Notes under the pieces: model-generated
What the model was told of the DNA's origin: nothing
The model's input: the letters and a program-made list of their open reading frames with translations, nothing else
Databases searched by the model: none
Assembly: GCA_031292355.1 (NCBI GenBank)
Contig: JARLHI010000080.1
Span: forward strand, 124,001-188,000
Length of the DNA stretch: 64,000 nt
Direction: 5' to 3'
Source of the DNA: Candidatus Obscuribacterales bacterium
Lineage (GTDB): Bacteria > Cyanobacteriota > Vampirovibrionia > Obscuribacterales > Obscuribacteraceae
In this document: positions 43,194 to 52,010 of the stretch, piece by piece
How positions within the stretch are numbered: position 1 is the stretch's first letter
How the letters are laid out: each line of letters opens with the position of its first letter
Translations under genes and position numbers: made by a program

Positions 43194-44533
43194 AGCGCCT
43201 TTTTTTCCCGCGAGCAAACGTTTTTTCGCCGCTGCTTATCTTAGCGGTAGGATGCACCATATCGGGTTGCGGACAAGATAGAGATTCTGCGCCAGCAAAA
43301 ACGTCCGAGCAAAGCCAAGACACCGAACAAAGCAAAGATTCTGAAAACAAAGCGGCTGTCCCAACAGTCCCTGTGGTGCCAATACAACTAAAACAACTTG
43401 ACCGCACATTTGCCCTGCCAGGTGAACTTGAAGCCTATCAAAACGTGCCTATTCACGCCAAAGTCGAAGGTTTTATCTCCTACATTGGTGTTGATAGAGG
43501 CTCTGTTTTGAAAAAGGGGGCAAAGATGATTACCATCTCCTGCCCAGAACTCGATCAAAAATTGAAAGAAGCTGAAGCTAAAGTTAGCGCCGCCGAAGCA
43601 TCGTATGAACGAAGCGTGAGCGGACTTGCCAGTGAACGATCGAAAAAAGTCGAAGTCAAATCAAAACTCGACTCAGATCAATTGACTCTGGATCGCTTGA
43701 GAGTAGCAGCAAAAACTCCTGGGGCAATTGCTCTGAATGAAGTAGATGTGCAAGCCAAAGCTGTTGAATCTGACAGCGCCCGCGTCGAATCGATTGGTTC
43801 AGAAGTAAGCGCAGCTCAGGCAGTGGTTCTCTCCGAGAAAAACAATGTTCTTGCTGCAAAAAACGTAGTCAAATCTCTGCAGGCAATGACCACTTATCTA
43901 GATATCAGAGCTCCCTTTGATGGGGTGATCACTGAAAGAAACGTCCATGAAGGCAGCATCGTCGCAGTTGATGCCTCCAGACGCGATGAGCCACTGGTGA
44001 GAATCCAGCAAAAAGACATTTTACGTTTAGTGGTGGCTGTGCCAGAAGATTGCGTAGCCGGTCTAAAAGACGGGCAAGTCTTAACCTTTACAGTGCCAGC
44101 ATTTCTTGGCAAGCGATTCCAAGGCACAGTTGCCCGATTGGGTTATGCGCTCGACACAAAAACTCGCACCATGCCCGTTGAACTCAATGTCGACAATAGG
44201 AATGGCGAACTTGAACCAGGCATGTTTGCCTCCGTCACCTGGAAAGTAAGTAGACCTTATCCGACCCTTTTCGTACCATCACCAGCGGTATCAACCGACT
44301 TAAAGGGTACCTTTGTGATCGTCACTAAAGACGGTGTCAGCAAAAGAGTTGACGTCACACGTGGACAAAGCATGGGCGACCTCGTAGAAATCGTCGGCAA
44401 TGTCAAAGCAGGCGACCTGGTTGCGCTTAAGGCAACCAATGAGTTGAAGACAGGCACCAAGTTGATCGCTAAAGCCGCCACGGAAAATGACATGAATAAA
44501 GCAATGATGAAAAGTTCAGCTGGTGGTGAATAG
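43190..44533 (+). CDS. RND periplasmic adaptor lipoprotein
   Basis: Membrane-fusion subunit of the RND pump, 447 residues. A lipoprotein signal ends in the lipobox TISGC, so it is anchored by lipid at about Cys27. After an acidic spacer come the lipoyl halves (VPIHAKVEGFISYIGVDRGSVLKKG ... TTYLDIRAPFDGVITERNVHEGSIV), a helical hairpin, beta-barrel and membrane-proximal domains. ATGA overlap with the permease stop shows coupling. The second lipoyl half matches the classic RND adaptor pattern. Confidence 0.92.
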   Translation: MKRLFFPRANVFSPLLILAVGCTISGCGQDRDSAPAKTSEQSQDTEQSKDSENKAAVPTVPVVPIQLKQLDRTFALPGELEAYQNVPIHAKVEGFISYIGVDRGSVLKKGAKMITISCPELDQKLKEAEAKVSAAEASYERSVSGLASERSKKVEVKSKLDSDQLTLDRLRVAAKTPGAIALNEVDVQAKAVESDSARVESIGSEVSAAQAVVLSEKNNVLAAKNVVKSLQAMTTYLDIRAPFDGVITERNVHEGSIVAVDASRRDEPLVRIQQKDILRLVVAVPEDCVAGLKDGQVLTFTVPAFLGKRFQGTVARLGYALDTKTRTMPVELNVDNRNGELEPGMFASVTWKVSRPYPTLFVPSPAVSTDLKGTFVIVTKDGVSKRVDVTRGQSMGDLVEIVGNVKAGDLVALKATNELKTGTKLIAKAATENDMNKAMMKSSAGGE

Positions 44534-44535
44534 AA

Positions 44536-45090
44536 ATGACTGAAAATCGCACGAAATCTGCAATGTTTTTGCTGGGGTTAACTACCGTCTGCGCTCAAGT
44601 CGCATCAACATCTCCGTCCTTCGCTCAGGCAGTAGCTGGAACGACTTCGGCTAAAGTTGGTAACGCCACAGCGCTCCCTCTTTCAAACTACGCCAACAAT
44701 CCTTTGAGCAGCACAGATCCAGGCGCATCGACAGAAACAAGACACAATCGTCGCGGAAACAATACAGGCATTGGTGGCAGTTTTCTCGGCACAGAAAGTG
44801 TAACGTCTGAGAGCGCGCCAGCGACGCAACCAGTTTATGCCCCAATCATTCGCAACCCAGCGCTTTCGCAAACCAATAGCTATAACTATTACACTTCACC
44901 GCAAATTAGTCCCGCTCTGCGATCAATAACAGATACATCGCGACTATTTAGCTCAGGCGCATCGCCGAGTTTTGAGCAGAACATCTATTCCACGCCAGCA
45001 GACACCGGGCTAGATTCAATTCCATCATTCAATCATAACACCGTTATTCAAGGCTATTCACATGGCGGCAGAAGCTGGCTTGGTCAATAA
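44536..45090 (+). CDS. Secreted low-complexity protein after the RND operon, unknown function
   Basis: 184 residues with an N-terminal signal peptide (SAMFLLGLTTVCAQVASTSPSFAQA) and a mature part rich in Ser, Asn, Thr, Pro and Tyr, without recognisable domain. It begins 2 nt after the adaptor stop, so it is the fourth gene of the efflux operon. Probably periplasmic or outer-surface; no family recognised. Confidence 0.7.
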   Translation: MTENRTKSAMFLLGLTTVCAQVASTSPSFAQAVAGTTSAKVGNATALPLSNYANNPLSSTDPGASTETRHNRRGNNTGIGGSFLGTESVTSESAPATQPVYAPIIRNPALSQTNSYNYYTSPQISPALRSITDTSRLFSSGASPSFEQNIYSTPADTGLDSIPSFNHNTVIQGYSHGGRSWLGQ

Positions 45091-45126
45091 TACCTGGACT
45101 AGAAGACGAACATCGAACAAAACCTC

Positions 45127-45825
45127 ATGGCAAAAATTCTACTGGTTGAAGATGAACCTGATTTAGCGACCCTGATGGCAGGGTGGCTAACGCAACACGA
45201 GCATGACGTTGAGATATTATCAAATGGAGAGGTAGCTTTTGAGCGGATCAAATCGCAAAACCAAGACTATGAGTTGCTGATATTGGATCTTATGCTGCCT
45301 GGTAAGAACGGCATAGAGATTTGCCAGGAATATCGCAGGAACGCAGGTAGTGCCCCAGTTCTAATCGTGACTGCAAGAAACGGTATCGCTTCAAAAGAAC
45401 AAGCGTTCGAGCAGGGTGCAGACGACTATGTGACTAAACCTTTTCACCTCAAAGAGCTGGCCGCGAGAGTTTCGGCTCTTTTAAGAAGAGGCAATCTACC
45501 CTTAAATACTGTCATCAGAGTCAGAGATATCATTCTGGATGTCAACGAATGCAAGGTCACAAAAAGTGGAAAATCTGTGCATCTCACGCCGCAAGAGTTC
45601 CACCTGCTCGAATTTTTCTTCAAAAATCCGAATCGAGTCTTCAGTGCCAAAGAACTACTGGCAAAAGCGTGGGGTCAGGCCGATGATTTAATGGAAGACA
45701 CAGTACGAGGTCACATCAAGAGAATTCGACGCAAACTTGACTCGAAAAATGCAAACTCTTTAATAGTTAATGTTTATGGTTTTGGTTATAAGCTCGAATC
45801 ATCAAATCGAACAACTGAAGCCTAA
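45127..45825 (+). CDS. OmpR-family response regulator (orphan)
   Basis: 232 residues: receiver domain with acidic pocket E8-D9-E10, phospho-acceptor D54 (LILDLMLPG), VTARN and DYVTKPF, then a winged-helix effector domain (LTPQEFHLLEFFFKNPNRVFSAKELLAKAWG...VRGHIKRIRRKLD). No histidine kinase is adjacent, so its partner is elsewhere. It starts 36 nt after the efflux operon's last gene and may be co-transcribed; regulation of that operon is possible but unproven. Confidence 0.92.
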   Translation: MAKILLVEDEPDLATLMAGWLTQHEHDVEILSNGEVAFERIKSQNQDYELLILDLMLPGKNGIEICQEYRRNAGSAPVLIVTARNGIASKEQAFEQGADDYVTKPFHLKELAARVSALLRRGNLPLNTVIRVRDIILDVNECKVTKSGKSVHLTPQEFHLLEFFFKNPNRVFSAKELLAKAWGQADDLMEDTVRGHIKRIRRKLDSKNANSLIVNVYGFGYKLESSNRTTEA

Positions 45826-45916
45826 AAGCCACCTGCTCAGCGGTTCAGCTCAGCATTTAAAATGATGGCTACCATTTGAAACGCGTTGAACATGAGTTGA
45901 TCAGGCGTTCAACACG

Positions 45917-46146
45917 CATCAATTACGCACCGGGTTGCATGCACTGGCAGATTTAGACAAAGCTATTTCGAAACAGCGTCGCGATTAAAGCCCGAGTACG
46001 CCGCAAACTACGGCGATCGAAGCTGGGCGTATTATTGCCTACAGGATTATCAGCATGCATACGAAAATGCAGAAATGGCAATAAAAGTGGATCCCAGCGA
46101 CGCATTCGGATATTTGAATCGGGGACGTGCTAATTTCGAAGTATAA
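45917..46146 (+). pseudogene. Decayed TPR-repeat gene fragment
   Basis: Two TPR pieces in different frames: LHALADLDKAISK (ending at a stop, 45986-45988) and then RLKPEYAANYGDRSWAYYC...NAEMAIKVDPSDAFGYLNRG, which stops at 46144-46146. Joined by a one-base frame change they make consecutive TPR units. No start codon or ribosome site is visible. It fills most of the 360 bp between the response regulator and the next gene; I see nothing else there. Confidence 0.7.
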
Positions 46147-46185
46147 AGAATAGTGCTCATTGATGCGAGAGAATAATAGGAGATT

Positions 46186-46784
46186 ATGAAAGCACAATCG
46201 TCAATCGCTAACCTGGCAATTCTCGCAGCCTTGTGCCCACTCGCATTCGCGAACTCCGAGCCCGAATCTCAGCATGCTCCATCTGCAATCACACAAATAA
46301 AATCACTGATAAAAATGACATCTCCTCCCTAAACGAAGCAGCTGTAGCGCAACATGTCGGTCAAAAAGTGTCTGTCAAAGGGAAATTGATTAGACTTCAA
46401 AATGGTCGCGTGGGCGTAATTGTAAATGGAAAACCTAGCACTCAAATATCGATTGATCCATTGCCGTGCCCAACACTCGGCGAAGTCACCTTTAAATTTG
46501 AAGTGAAAGAGTATCACCAAACGACCAAGAAGCCCAAATACCATTGCAAAAGTCCGCAGAATTGGATAGGAACTGATGCCAGGCGAAAAAAATTAGACCA
46601 CTTAATCGAACAATGCGAATTTGGAGATTCCATAGAACTAGCAGGCAAGCTGTGCCATTTGACGACGACAATCATCGGCAACGTGCAAAAGAACATCGGT
46701 TACCCTCGAATTCCAGAGAGTCATTTCTTCTTTTCTATTGACGATGTCACTTTAATTCCAACCGCTTCGCACACGCAAAAATGA
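46186..46784 (+). pseudogene. Frameshifted gene for a secreted OB-fold-like protein
   Basis: ATG 46186, just after an AGGAG site, opens a clear signal peptide (MKAQSSIANLAILAALCPLA, then FANSEPES) that stops at 46330-46332. The remainder of the gene continues in the -1 frame from about 46255 to 46784: VGQKVSVKGKLI...VTFKFEVKEYHQ...SIELAGKLCHL, a beta-rich pattern like OB-fold domains. The break lies between ~46258 and 46332, which includes A-runs at 46294-46302 and 46311-46315. It could be a real pseudogene, a sequencing error or ribosomal slippage; the sequence cannot tell. Confidence 0.65.
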
Positions 46785-46792
46785 CCTAGTGG

Positions 46793-47503
46793 TCACGACG
46801 CTTCCTTCACCACCACAACATCCTTCAACTGACTCGCTTCGAAAAGCAGCTTTCCCCAAGCAATTGCAAACACTCCAAGCAGAATGCTCCACACTGTAAT
46901 AGAAGTGTGCAAGTTTTCTGGAATTTGCGAGAGGAGCTTTGGGTTAGTAAACAGCGTCGACCAGAACATCATGACAAAACTGCTGGCTAAATCTTGAAAA
47001 AGAAGGGGTGCCATCACAAATGCAGCAGGGATCAAAAGAATCAAAATATTCAAAGTTCCGATCACATTTCTGTTTTCGAGCTGACGCCGAAAAGCTATCA
47101 CACTAGGAAGCATGGAGCAGGCGATGAACAAAAGACCGAATCCAATCGCAATCACGAGCAGCGATATCCAGTGCGCAGGAACACCACCTTCTAACCATGC
47201 CTCTGAATTGGCTATGACACCAGGCGAGTACCACAAGTTCGAATTGAGGGCAGCGCTCATCGCTACTGCCAGGGCTAATAAAACTGCACCTGCCAATGCC
47301 AATCGCTTTGAATAATGCCAATTGCGCTGCAACAACATCAAAAGCGCGCCTGCGATAAACGATACGAACAACAGGCTTCCGCCGCTCAATATGTATGTAG
47401 CTAATGCATTACAGAGACAACCTGCAAAAGATGGGGTCGCAAAGACAGCATTCAACCCCACAGCCAAAATCAAAGATAAAAAACAAATCTTTCTTGTGCT
47501 CAT
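46793..47503 (-). CDS. Multi-spanning membrane protein, unknown function
   Basis: 236 residues from ATG 47503 (MSTRKICFLS...; an upstream start adds 9 residues). A signal-like first segment ending near TPSFA is followed by about five more membrane segments, including a pair flanking an extracytoplasmic loop with NSNLWYSPGVIANSEAW. Not recognised as a known family. It converges on the frameshifted secreted gene, 8 bp apart. Confidence 0.65.
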   Translation of the reverse strand: MSTRKICFLSLILAVGLNAVFATPSFAGCLCNALATYILSGGSLLFVSFIAGALLMLLQRNWHYSKRLALAGAVLLALAVAMSAALNSNLWYSPGVIANSEAWLEGGVPAHWISLLVIAIGFGLLFIACSMLPSVIAFRRQLENRNVIGTLNILILLIPAAFVMAPLLFQDLASSFVMMFWSTLFTNPKLLSQIPENLHTSITVWSILLGVFAIAWGKLLFEASQLKDVVVVKEAS

Positions 47504-47787
47504 ACAATAACTGCTCTTCAAAGAACTCACCTAATACATATATTCAGGCACTTGCAGCAATAAAGTAAATAGTCAATGACATTTGGCACGAGAACATCGT
47601 ATTGGCTCACTTAAGTCATGAGCATACACGGTTTATTGGCTGTCTTACCTTAATCGCATGCTTCTTAAGGAGTACGCCTACATCGTCTCGGTCTTTCGAC
47701 TGATGCCCTACTCACGCAAAAGTGGGATGCTGGTGCCATTACTAATGGGGTTACAGATCGTGCGTTGGTCACTCGGCGCTAGGCATC

Positions 47788-48777
47788 ATGGGTTGCGAGA
47801 TAAGCGAATTGAGAATTTTAATAGCAGTAGATGCATCAAAACATTCAGAACTAGCTCTGCAATCGATTAAAGTGCGTACCTGGCCAAAAGACACAAAATT
47901 CTGCCTGTGCACAGTGGTCGACAATCCCACGACGGTCTCCGTTAATCGGCAGAATTATTCCGAACCAGCTTTGACGAAATTGCAAACAGAAATGAAAGCC
48001 GCGGCCCTTGAGGTATTACAGCAGAAAAAAGCAGATCTTTTAGAAAGTCAGCCTGACGCTCAAATTGCGCTAAGGCTGGAGTTTGGCAATGCCAGCGATG
48101 AAATCATTGCAGCGGCGCTTAAATGGGACGCAGACCTAATAGTATTGGGCTCACATGGAAGACAAGGCATAGAACGCTACGCCCTGGGCAGCGTATCCGA
48201 ATCCGTGGTGGAACGAGCACCTTGTTCAATAGAGATCATTAAGACACCGAAATACGGCAGGAACTTTTTGGACCAGAAACGGATACTCGTTTGCTATGAC
48301 GAATCGAAAAATGCTGATGCCTCTCTTGTCTGGATTGCAGAAGGACAATGGTCCACCGACCAACAATTTGTTCTTATCTCTGTTCTAGCGCCTTTGGAAG
48401 ACGTGGTCCCACAACGTTTCAGCGACATACGAACGAGCGGGCAGATGAAAACACGGTTGTTAGCCAAGGCTCAGGAGATGCTCGAATTACGCTGCTCTTT
48501 GTTGAGAAAATGTCTAAAAAACATTGAGATAAATCCTGTAGTTATCGAGGGATATGCAGCCGAAACAATTATTGAATTCGCCGAACAGTGGGGCGCGGAC
48601 TTAATTGTTTTGGGAACGCATACAGCATCAACCACCGACAGCGCACCATTGGGCTCAGTGGCCCGAAGAGTCGTTGCCGGGGCAAACTGCTTCATTAAAT
48701 TGGTCAGAAATAAAGTCGTTTCCAGCAGCGATAAGTGGCAAGAGTTGGACGCGGAATCCGTAGAATTAGCCCTCTAA
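47788..48777 (+). CDS. Tandem universal stress protein (two UspA domains)
   Basis: 329 residues with two Usp domains (about 8-150 and 165-310). The first has the ATP-binding G-x2-G-x9-GS signature intact: GSHGRQGIERYALGSVSESVV. The second reads GTHTASTTDSAPLGSVARRVV, with Thr at the second glycine, so its nucleotide site is probably altered. Such tandem Usps mediate stress survival through unknown partners. ATG 47788 lacks a clear ribosome site; the 284 bp upstream hold no supportable gene. Confidence 0.88.
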   Translation: MGCEISELRILIAVDASKHSELALQSIKVRTWPKDTKFCLCTVVDNPTTVSVNRQNYSEPALTKLQTEMKAAALEVLQQKKADLLESQPDAQIALRLEFGNASDEIIAAALKWDADLIVLGSHGRQGIERYALGSVSESVVERAPCSIEIIKTPKYGRNFLDQKRILVCYDESKNADASLVWIAEGQWSTDQQFVLISVLAPLEDVVPQRFSDIRTSGQMKTRLLAKAQEMLELRCSLLRKCLKNIEINPVVIEGYAAETIIEFAEQWGADLIVLGTHTASTTDSAPLGSVARRVVAGANCFIKLVRNKVVSSSDKWQELDAESVELAL

Positions 48778-48810
48778 AGAGTATCTTGCGCTCAGCATTC
48801 AAAGAGAGTA

Positions 48811-49563
48811 TCAGGCAGGAAAAGCAAAAAAGTAAACGGTCAATGCCACTCCTATTAAAATCACAGTTGCCTTAACGACCTTCTGAGGAACTTTGCGAGC
48901 GGTGGCAGCTCCCACATAACCGCCAATGATGCACGAAATCGTCATGATGATCATGCCATGCCAGTACACTTGGGTATTACATAAAAAATTGATGACTGCC
49001 GCCAGATTCATCACGCCTGTAAGAATTGTTTTGAGTCCATTCATCTTGTTGATGTCACTCATCCCAAGCAATCCCATCACGGCAAGTGTCAATATGCCTA
49101 TACCAGCGCCAAAATACCCGCCGTAAAAGCCAATTAGAAGGAACAAAATAGCAGTGCCTATCTTGCCCAACTTGAAGTGATTGCGCAGCTTTTCGCCTCC
49201 CTTTTTGCCGTAGGCAAACAATAAAGTGGCACCAAGAATCAGCCACGGAATAAGTTCAGAGAATGTCTTTTGCGGCGTATGCATCAAGACTGTCGCACCG
49301 AGCCAACCGCCTATCAGCGAGGCCAGTATGGCTGCAGGCATGTAGATCTCGGTATTGTTCTTAAAATCGTTGCGATAAGCGTAAGCAGAAGAAAAGCTGC
49401 CAGGAAAAACTGCCACCGAGCTTGTGACATTAGCCATGATCGGCGAGATACCAGTGGCAAGAAGAGCAGGGAATGTCAAAAAGGTGCCACCACCAGCAAC
49501 GGAGTTGATAGCGCCCGCCAAAAATGCGCTCACTATTAGCAAAATATCGACTGAAGATAGCAC
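48811..49563 (-). CDS. TauE/SafE (TSUP) family transporter
   Basis: 250-residue inner-membrane protein with about eight segments and the TSUP hallmarks GAINSVAGGGTFLTFPALL at the N-terminus and GIGILTLAVMGLLG in the internal repeat. The family exports sulfite, sulfoacetate or other organosulfur anions. GTG 49563 has AAGGAG 5 nt upstream. It is transcribed alone, convergent with the Usp gene. A sulfur link to the persulfide genes at 61-64 kb is possible but distant. Confidence 0.9.
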   Translation of the reverse strand: MLSSVDILLIVSAFLAGAINSVAGGGTFLTFPALLATGISPIMANVTSSVAVFPGSFSSAYAYRNDFKNNTEIYMPAAILASLIGGWLGATVLMHTPQKTFSELIPWLILGATLLFAYGKKGGEKLRNHFKLGKIGTAILFLLIGFYGGYFGAGIGILTLAVMGLLGMSDINKMNGLKTILTGVMNLAAVINFLCNTQVYWHGMIIMTISCIIGGYVGAATARKVPQKVVKATVILIGVALTVYFFAFPA

Positions 49564-49738
49564 TACGGCTCCTTGAGAAAGCTCAATCTTAGCATCACGG
49601 CGAGAGGCGGCTGTTGGCTAAAAAAATGTTGCATTAGATGACTGCAAAGGCCGAGGATACTATACTAGCCGTGATTCATAGGTGCCACGCACTGAGCGGG
49701 CTCACCCCTAGCAGCTAACAAGGCATTAAGGAGGCCGC

Positions 49739-50644
49739 ATGCAAAAACTTCTGAACAGATTCACAACTTGCCTGTGGTTCGATAACGATGCCGAAGAAGC
49801 AATGAGAACGTATGCTTCTATATTTGAAAACGCAAAAATTGGCTCGGTGACCCACTATGGCGAAGCCGGACATGAAGTGCATCACCGACCGAAAGGCTCA
49901 GTACTGACCATTACATTGACAATAGACGGTCAAGAATTAATGGGCCTGAACGCCGGTCCGGTATTCACAATTAATCCTGCCATTTCGTTTTATATAACCT
50001 GCAAATCTGAAAATGAAATCGACAGGCTTTACGAAAAATTGTCTGCTGGTGGTTCTGTTTTGATGGAACTCAACAAATATCCATTCAGCGAAAAATACGC
50101 CTGGGTCAAGGACAAATTTGGTGTCTCGTGGCAGCTCAATCTCACCGACAAAACATCACAAAAGGTCTCATCTTGCCTGATGTTCACCGGCGATCAAAAA
50201 GCTCGTGCCGAAGAAGCAATCAAGTTTTACACGGCCATTTTCAAAAACTCAAAGATCGACTATCTCGTTAAATACGAGGCAGGTGAACAGGCACCAGGAG
50301 CTGTAAAACATGCAGCTTTTGAACTTGACGGACAGCAATTCATTGCCATGGATAGCCCAATAGACCACGGTTTCGGATTTACACCGGCGACGTCATTTAT
50401 CGTCAACTGTGAGTCTCAAAATGAAATTGACGAAATCTGGGAGAAACTGCAAGCAGATGGTGGCGCACCGGGTCAGTGTGGATGGCTCACCGACAAATTT
50501 GGTATGTCGTGGCAAGTGGTGCCTACCGTTGTCGCGCAAATGATGACAGACAAGGATGAAGCGAAGCGCGAAAAAGCTTTAGCTGCAATTATGAAATCGC
50601 AGAAACTAAAAATTGATGAGCTAGAAAAGGCTTTCAACAGCTAG
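49739..50644 (+). CDS. Two-domain VOC protein (PhnB / 3-dmu-9_3-mt type)
   Basis: 301 residues comprising two homologous vicinal-oxygen-chelate domains, about 5-135 and 142-268, each starting (T/S)CL(W/M)F...AEEAxxxYxxIF and ending DKFGxSWQ. The duplication suggests a single-chain pseudo-dimer. Related proteins were named for ubiquinone methyltransferase but have no proven activity. A Lys/Glu helical tail (KDEAKREKALAAIMKS) closes it. GGAGG before ATG 49739 is a strong ribosome site. Confidence 0.85.
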   Translation: MQKLLNRFTTCLWFDNDAEEAMRTYASIFENAKIGSVTHYGEAGHEVHHRPKGSVLTITLTIDGQELMGLNAGPVFTINPAISFYITCKSENEIDRLYEKLSAGGSVLMELNKYPFSEKYAWVKDKFGVSWQLNLTDKTSQKVSSCLMFTGDQKARAEEAIKFYTAIFKNSKIDYLVKYEAGEQAPGAVKHAAFELDGQQFIAMDSPIDHGFGFTPATSFIVNCESQNEIDEIWEKLQADGGAPGQCGWLTDKFGMSWQVVPTVVAQMMTDKDEAKREKALAAIMKSQKLKIDELEKAFNS

Positions 50645-50675
50645 TTTTTTTGAGAAACTGATATTTTTTATTTTT
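50643..50675 (+). terminator. Weak terminator after the VOC gene
   Basis: AGTTT (50643-50647) pairs with AAACT (50655-50659), followed by T-rich ATATTTTTTATTTTT. Short stem overlapping the stop codon; convergent with the next gene, so may serve either side. Confidence 0.35.
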
Positions 50676-51966
50676 GATGCTGCTCCGTTACTTCCGCAAA
50701 ATCCTTTTTGCTGATGAGCGCGTGTATGCCCTTTGTCTGATCTACAACCTGTGTAATTTCGAAATCGGTGGCGCCACTCAAATAAGCCATCGCCGTAGCA
50801 CCATCCATGCCCATTCTGTCAACAAGAAATTTGATAGCTATCCGCACTGTTTTTTTCATTGCCTGACTTAGATCCTCGTCTAAACCTATCGGTATCCAAT
50901 AGTCCGGAGTTTCTGCGAACGGCTCCGTGAATAATCCTTTGAGTGGTATCGCAGGATCACCGGCCTTCAAAAGTGTTAATCGCAATTTGCTTCTGAGCGA
51001 AGCTTCCACTGCCGTCAAAGCAACTTCACCATCACCTTGGTTGAAGTGTGGATCGCCGGTAAAGAACATCGCGCCAGGCACTTGCACTGGGACGTAAAGT
51101 GAAGAGCCTGGTGTCAGATCTTTGAGATCAAGATTACCGCCAAATGATGATGGTGGTATCGAATTGACTTTGTTGCTCGTGTCCGGCGCCACTCCCATAG
51201 TTCCCATAAAGGGATGAATAGGGAAATGTACTTCCTTCCCGGAAGTTGTTTTCACTGTTGCTTGCAGCTCGCCGTCGACATTTTTAATCGGCACGAATGT
51301 GAAAACATTTCCAAACAATTCCGGATGCGCTTTGCTGGCACCAGCTTCGGGACCAGCGTTTTGAGGAAATTCACCGGGTAAGGCTCCTTTGCCATGCCTG
51401 TTTCCGATTATTCCGTAAGGCACTCTTGGTGTCAGTGAAATTACGTCGATTTTCAGCACATCGCCAGGCTGTGCGCCTTCAACTTCTATTGGCCCCATGA
51501 TGATATGTGGGCCGTCTGTGGCAATGCTATGAGGCAAACTGGAGGCGCATATTTCTATTGCGTCATCTAATACTCCCGATGGTGGCACGCCGAATTTTCC
51601 AAAAAAATTGACGGGATCGCGCCCTTGATCCTCAACCATTCCTTCCGATGATAAGGTGTCGAAAAGGATTTCGCTTTTAGAAGGAACGGTCAAAATTGGT
51701 TTTGAATCTTTATTGGGAAGATAGCCCCAGCGGATAGTTGGCAGCGTGCACGGTACATAAAAGGTGCCGTCGGGTAGCTTTTTAACATCAGAATGCAATC
51801 GTTGCAGAACGGTGCTAGAGGTTGATTCTGCGGCGGCTAATTTGACGCTCTCGATATTGCCGGCTCTAGCATTACTGAAATTTGCTGCAACCGTTGCCAT
51901 AGCCAAGGTTGGCAAAAGCAAATATGCAGTTTTTTTGATGTATTGAAAACGCTTTTGCATAAGCAT
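50668..51966 (-). CDS. Exported acetamidase/formamidase family protein
   Basis: 432 residues from ATG 51966 (GGGAG 7 nt upstream). A Sec signal peptide (LLLPTLAMATVAANFSNARA) precedes the FmdA/AmdA domain with IEVEGAQPGDVLKIDVISL, MGTMGVAPD and the metal/active-site block GDPHFNQGDGEVALTAVEASL. Cytoplasmic formamidases release ammonia from formamide or acetamide; this one is sent across the membrane, so an extracytoplasmic amide substrate is implied. It is the third gene behind the two module-family genes and likely co-transcribed (44-nt gap). Confidence 0.88.
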   Translation of the reverse strand: MLMQKRFQYIKKTAYLLLPTLAMATVAANFSNARAGNIESVKLAAAESTSSTVLQRLHSDVKKLPDGTFYVPCTLPTIRWGYLPNKDSKPILTVPSKSEILFDTLSSEGMVEDQGRDPVNFFGKFGVPPSGVLDDAIEICASSLPHSIATDGPHIIMGPIEVEGAQPGDVLKIDVISLTPRVPYGIIGNRHGKGALPGEFPQNAGPEAGASKAHPELFGNVFTFVPIKNVDGELQATVKTTSGKEVHFPIHPFMGTMGVAPDTSNKVNSIPPSSFGGNLDLKDLTPGSSLYVPVQVPGAMFFTGDPHFNQGDGEVALTAVEASLRSKLRLTLLKAGDPAIPLKGLFTEPFAETPDYWIPIGLDEDLSQAMKKTVRIAIKFLVDRMGMDGATAMAYLSGATDFEITQVVDQTKGIHALISKKDFAEVTEQHQK

Positions 51967-52010
51967 TTTTTCACTCCCTTTTTGGTTCATTCTATCGGCA
52001 ACACTAATAA

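Noticed and set aside
47658..47870. 70-codon frame overlapping the Usp start
   Set aside because: Out of frame with the clear Usp gene, no family resemblance.
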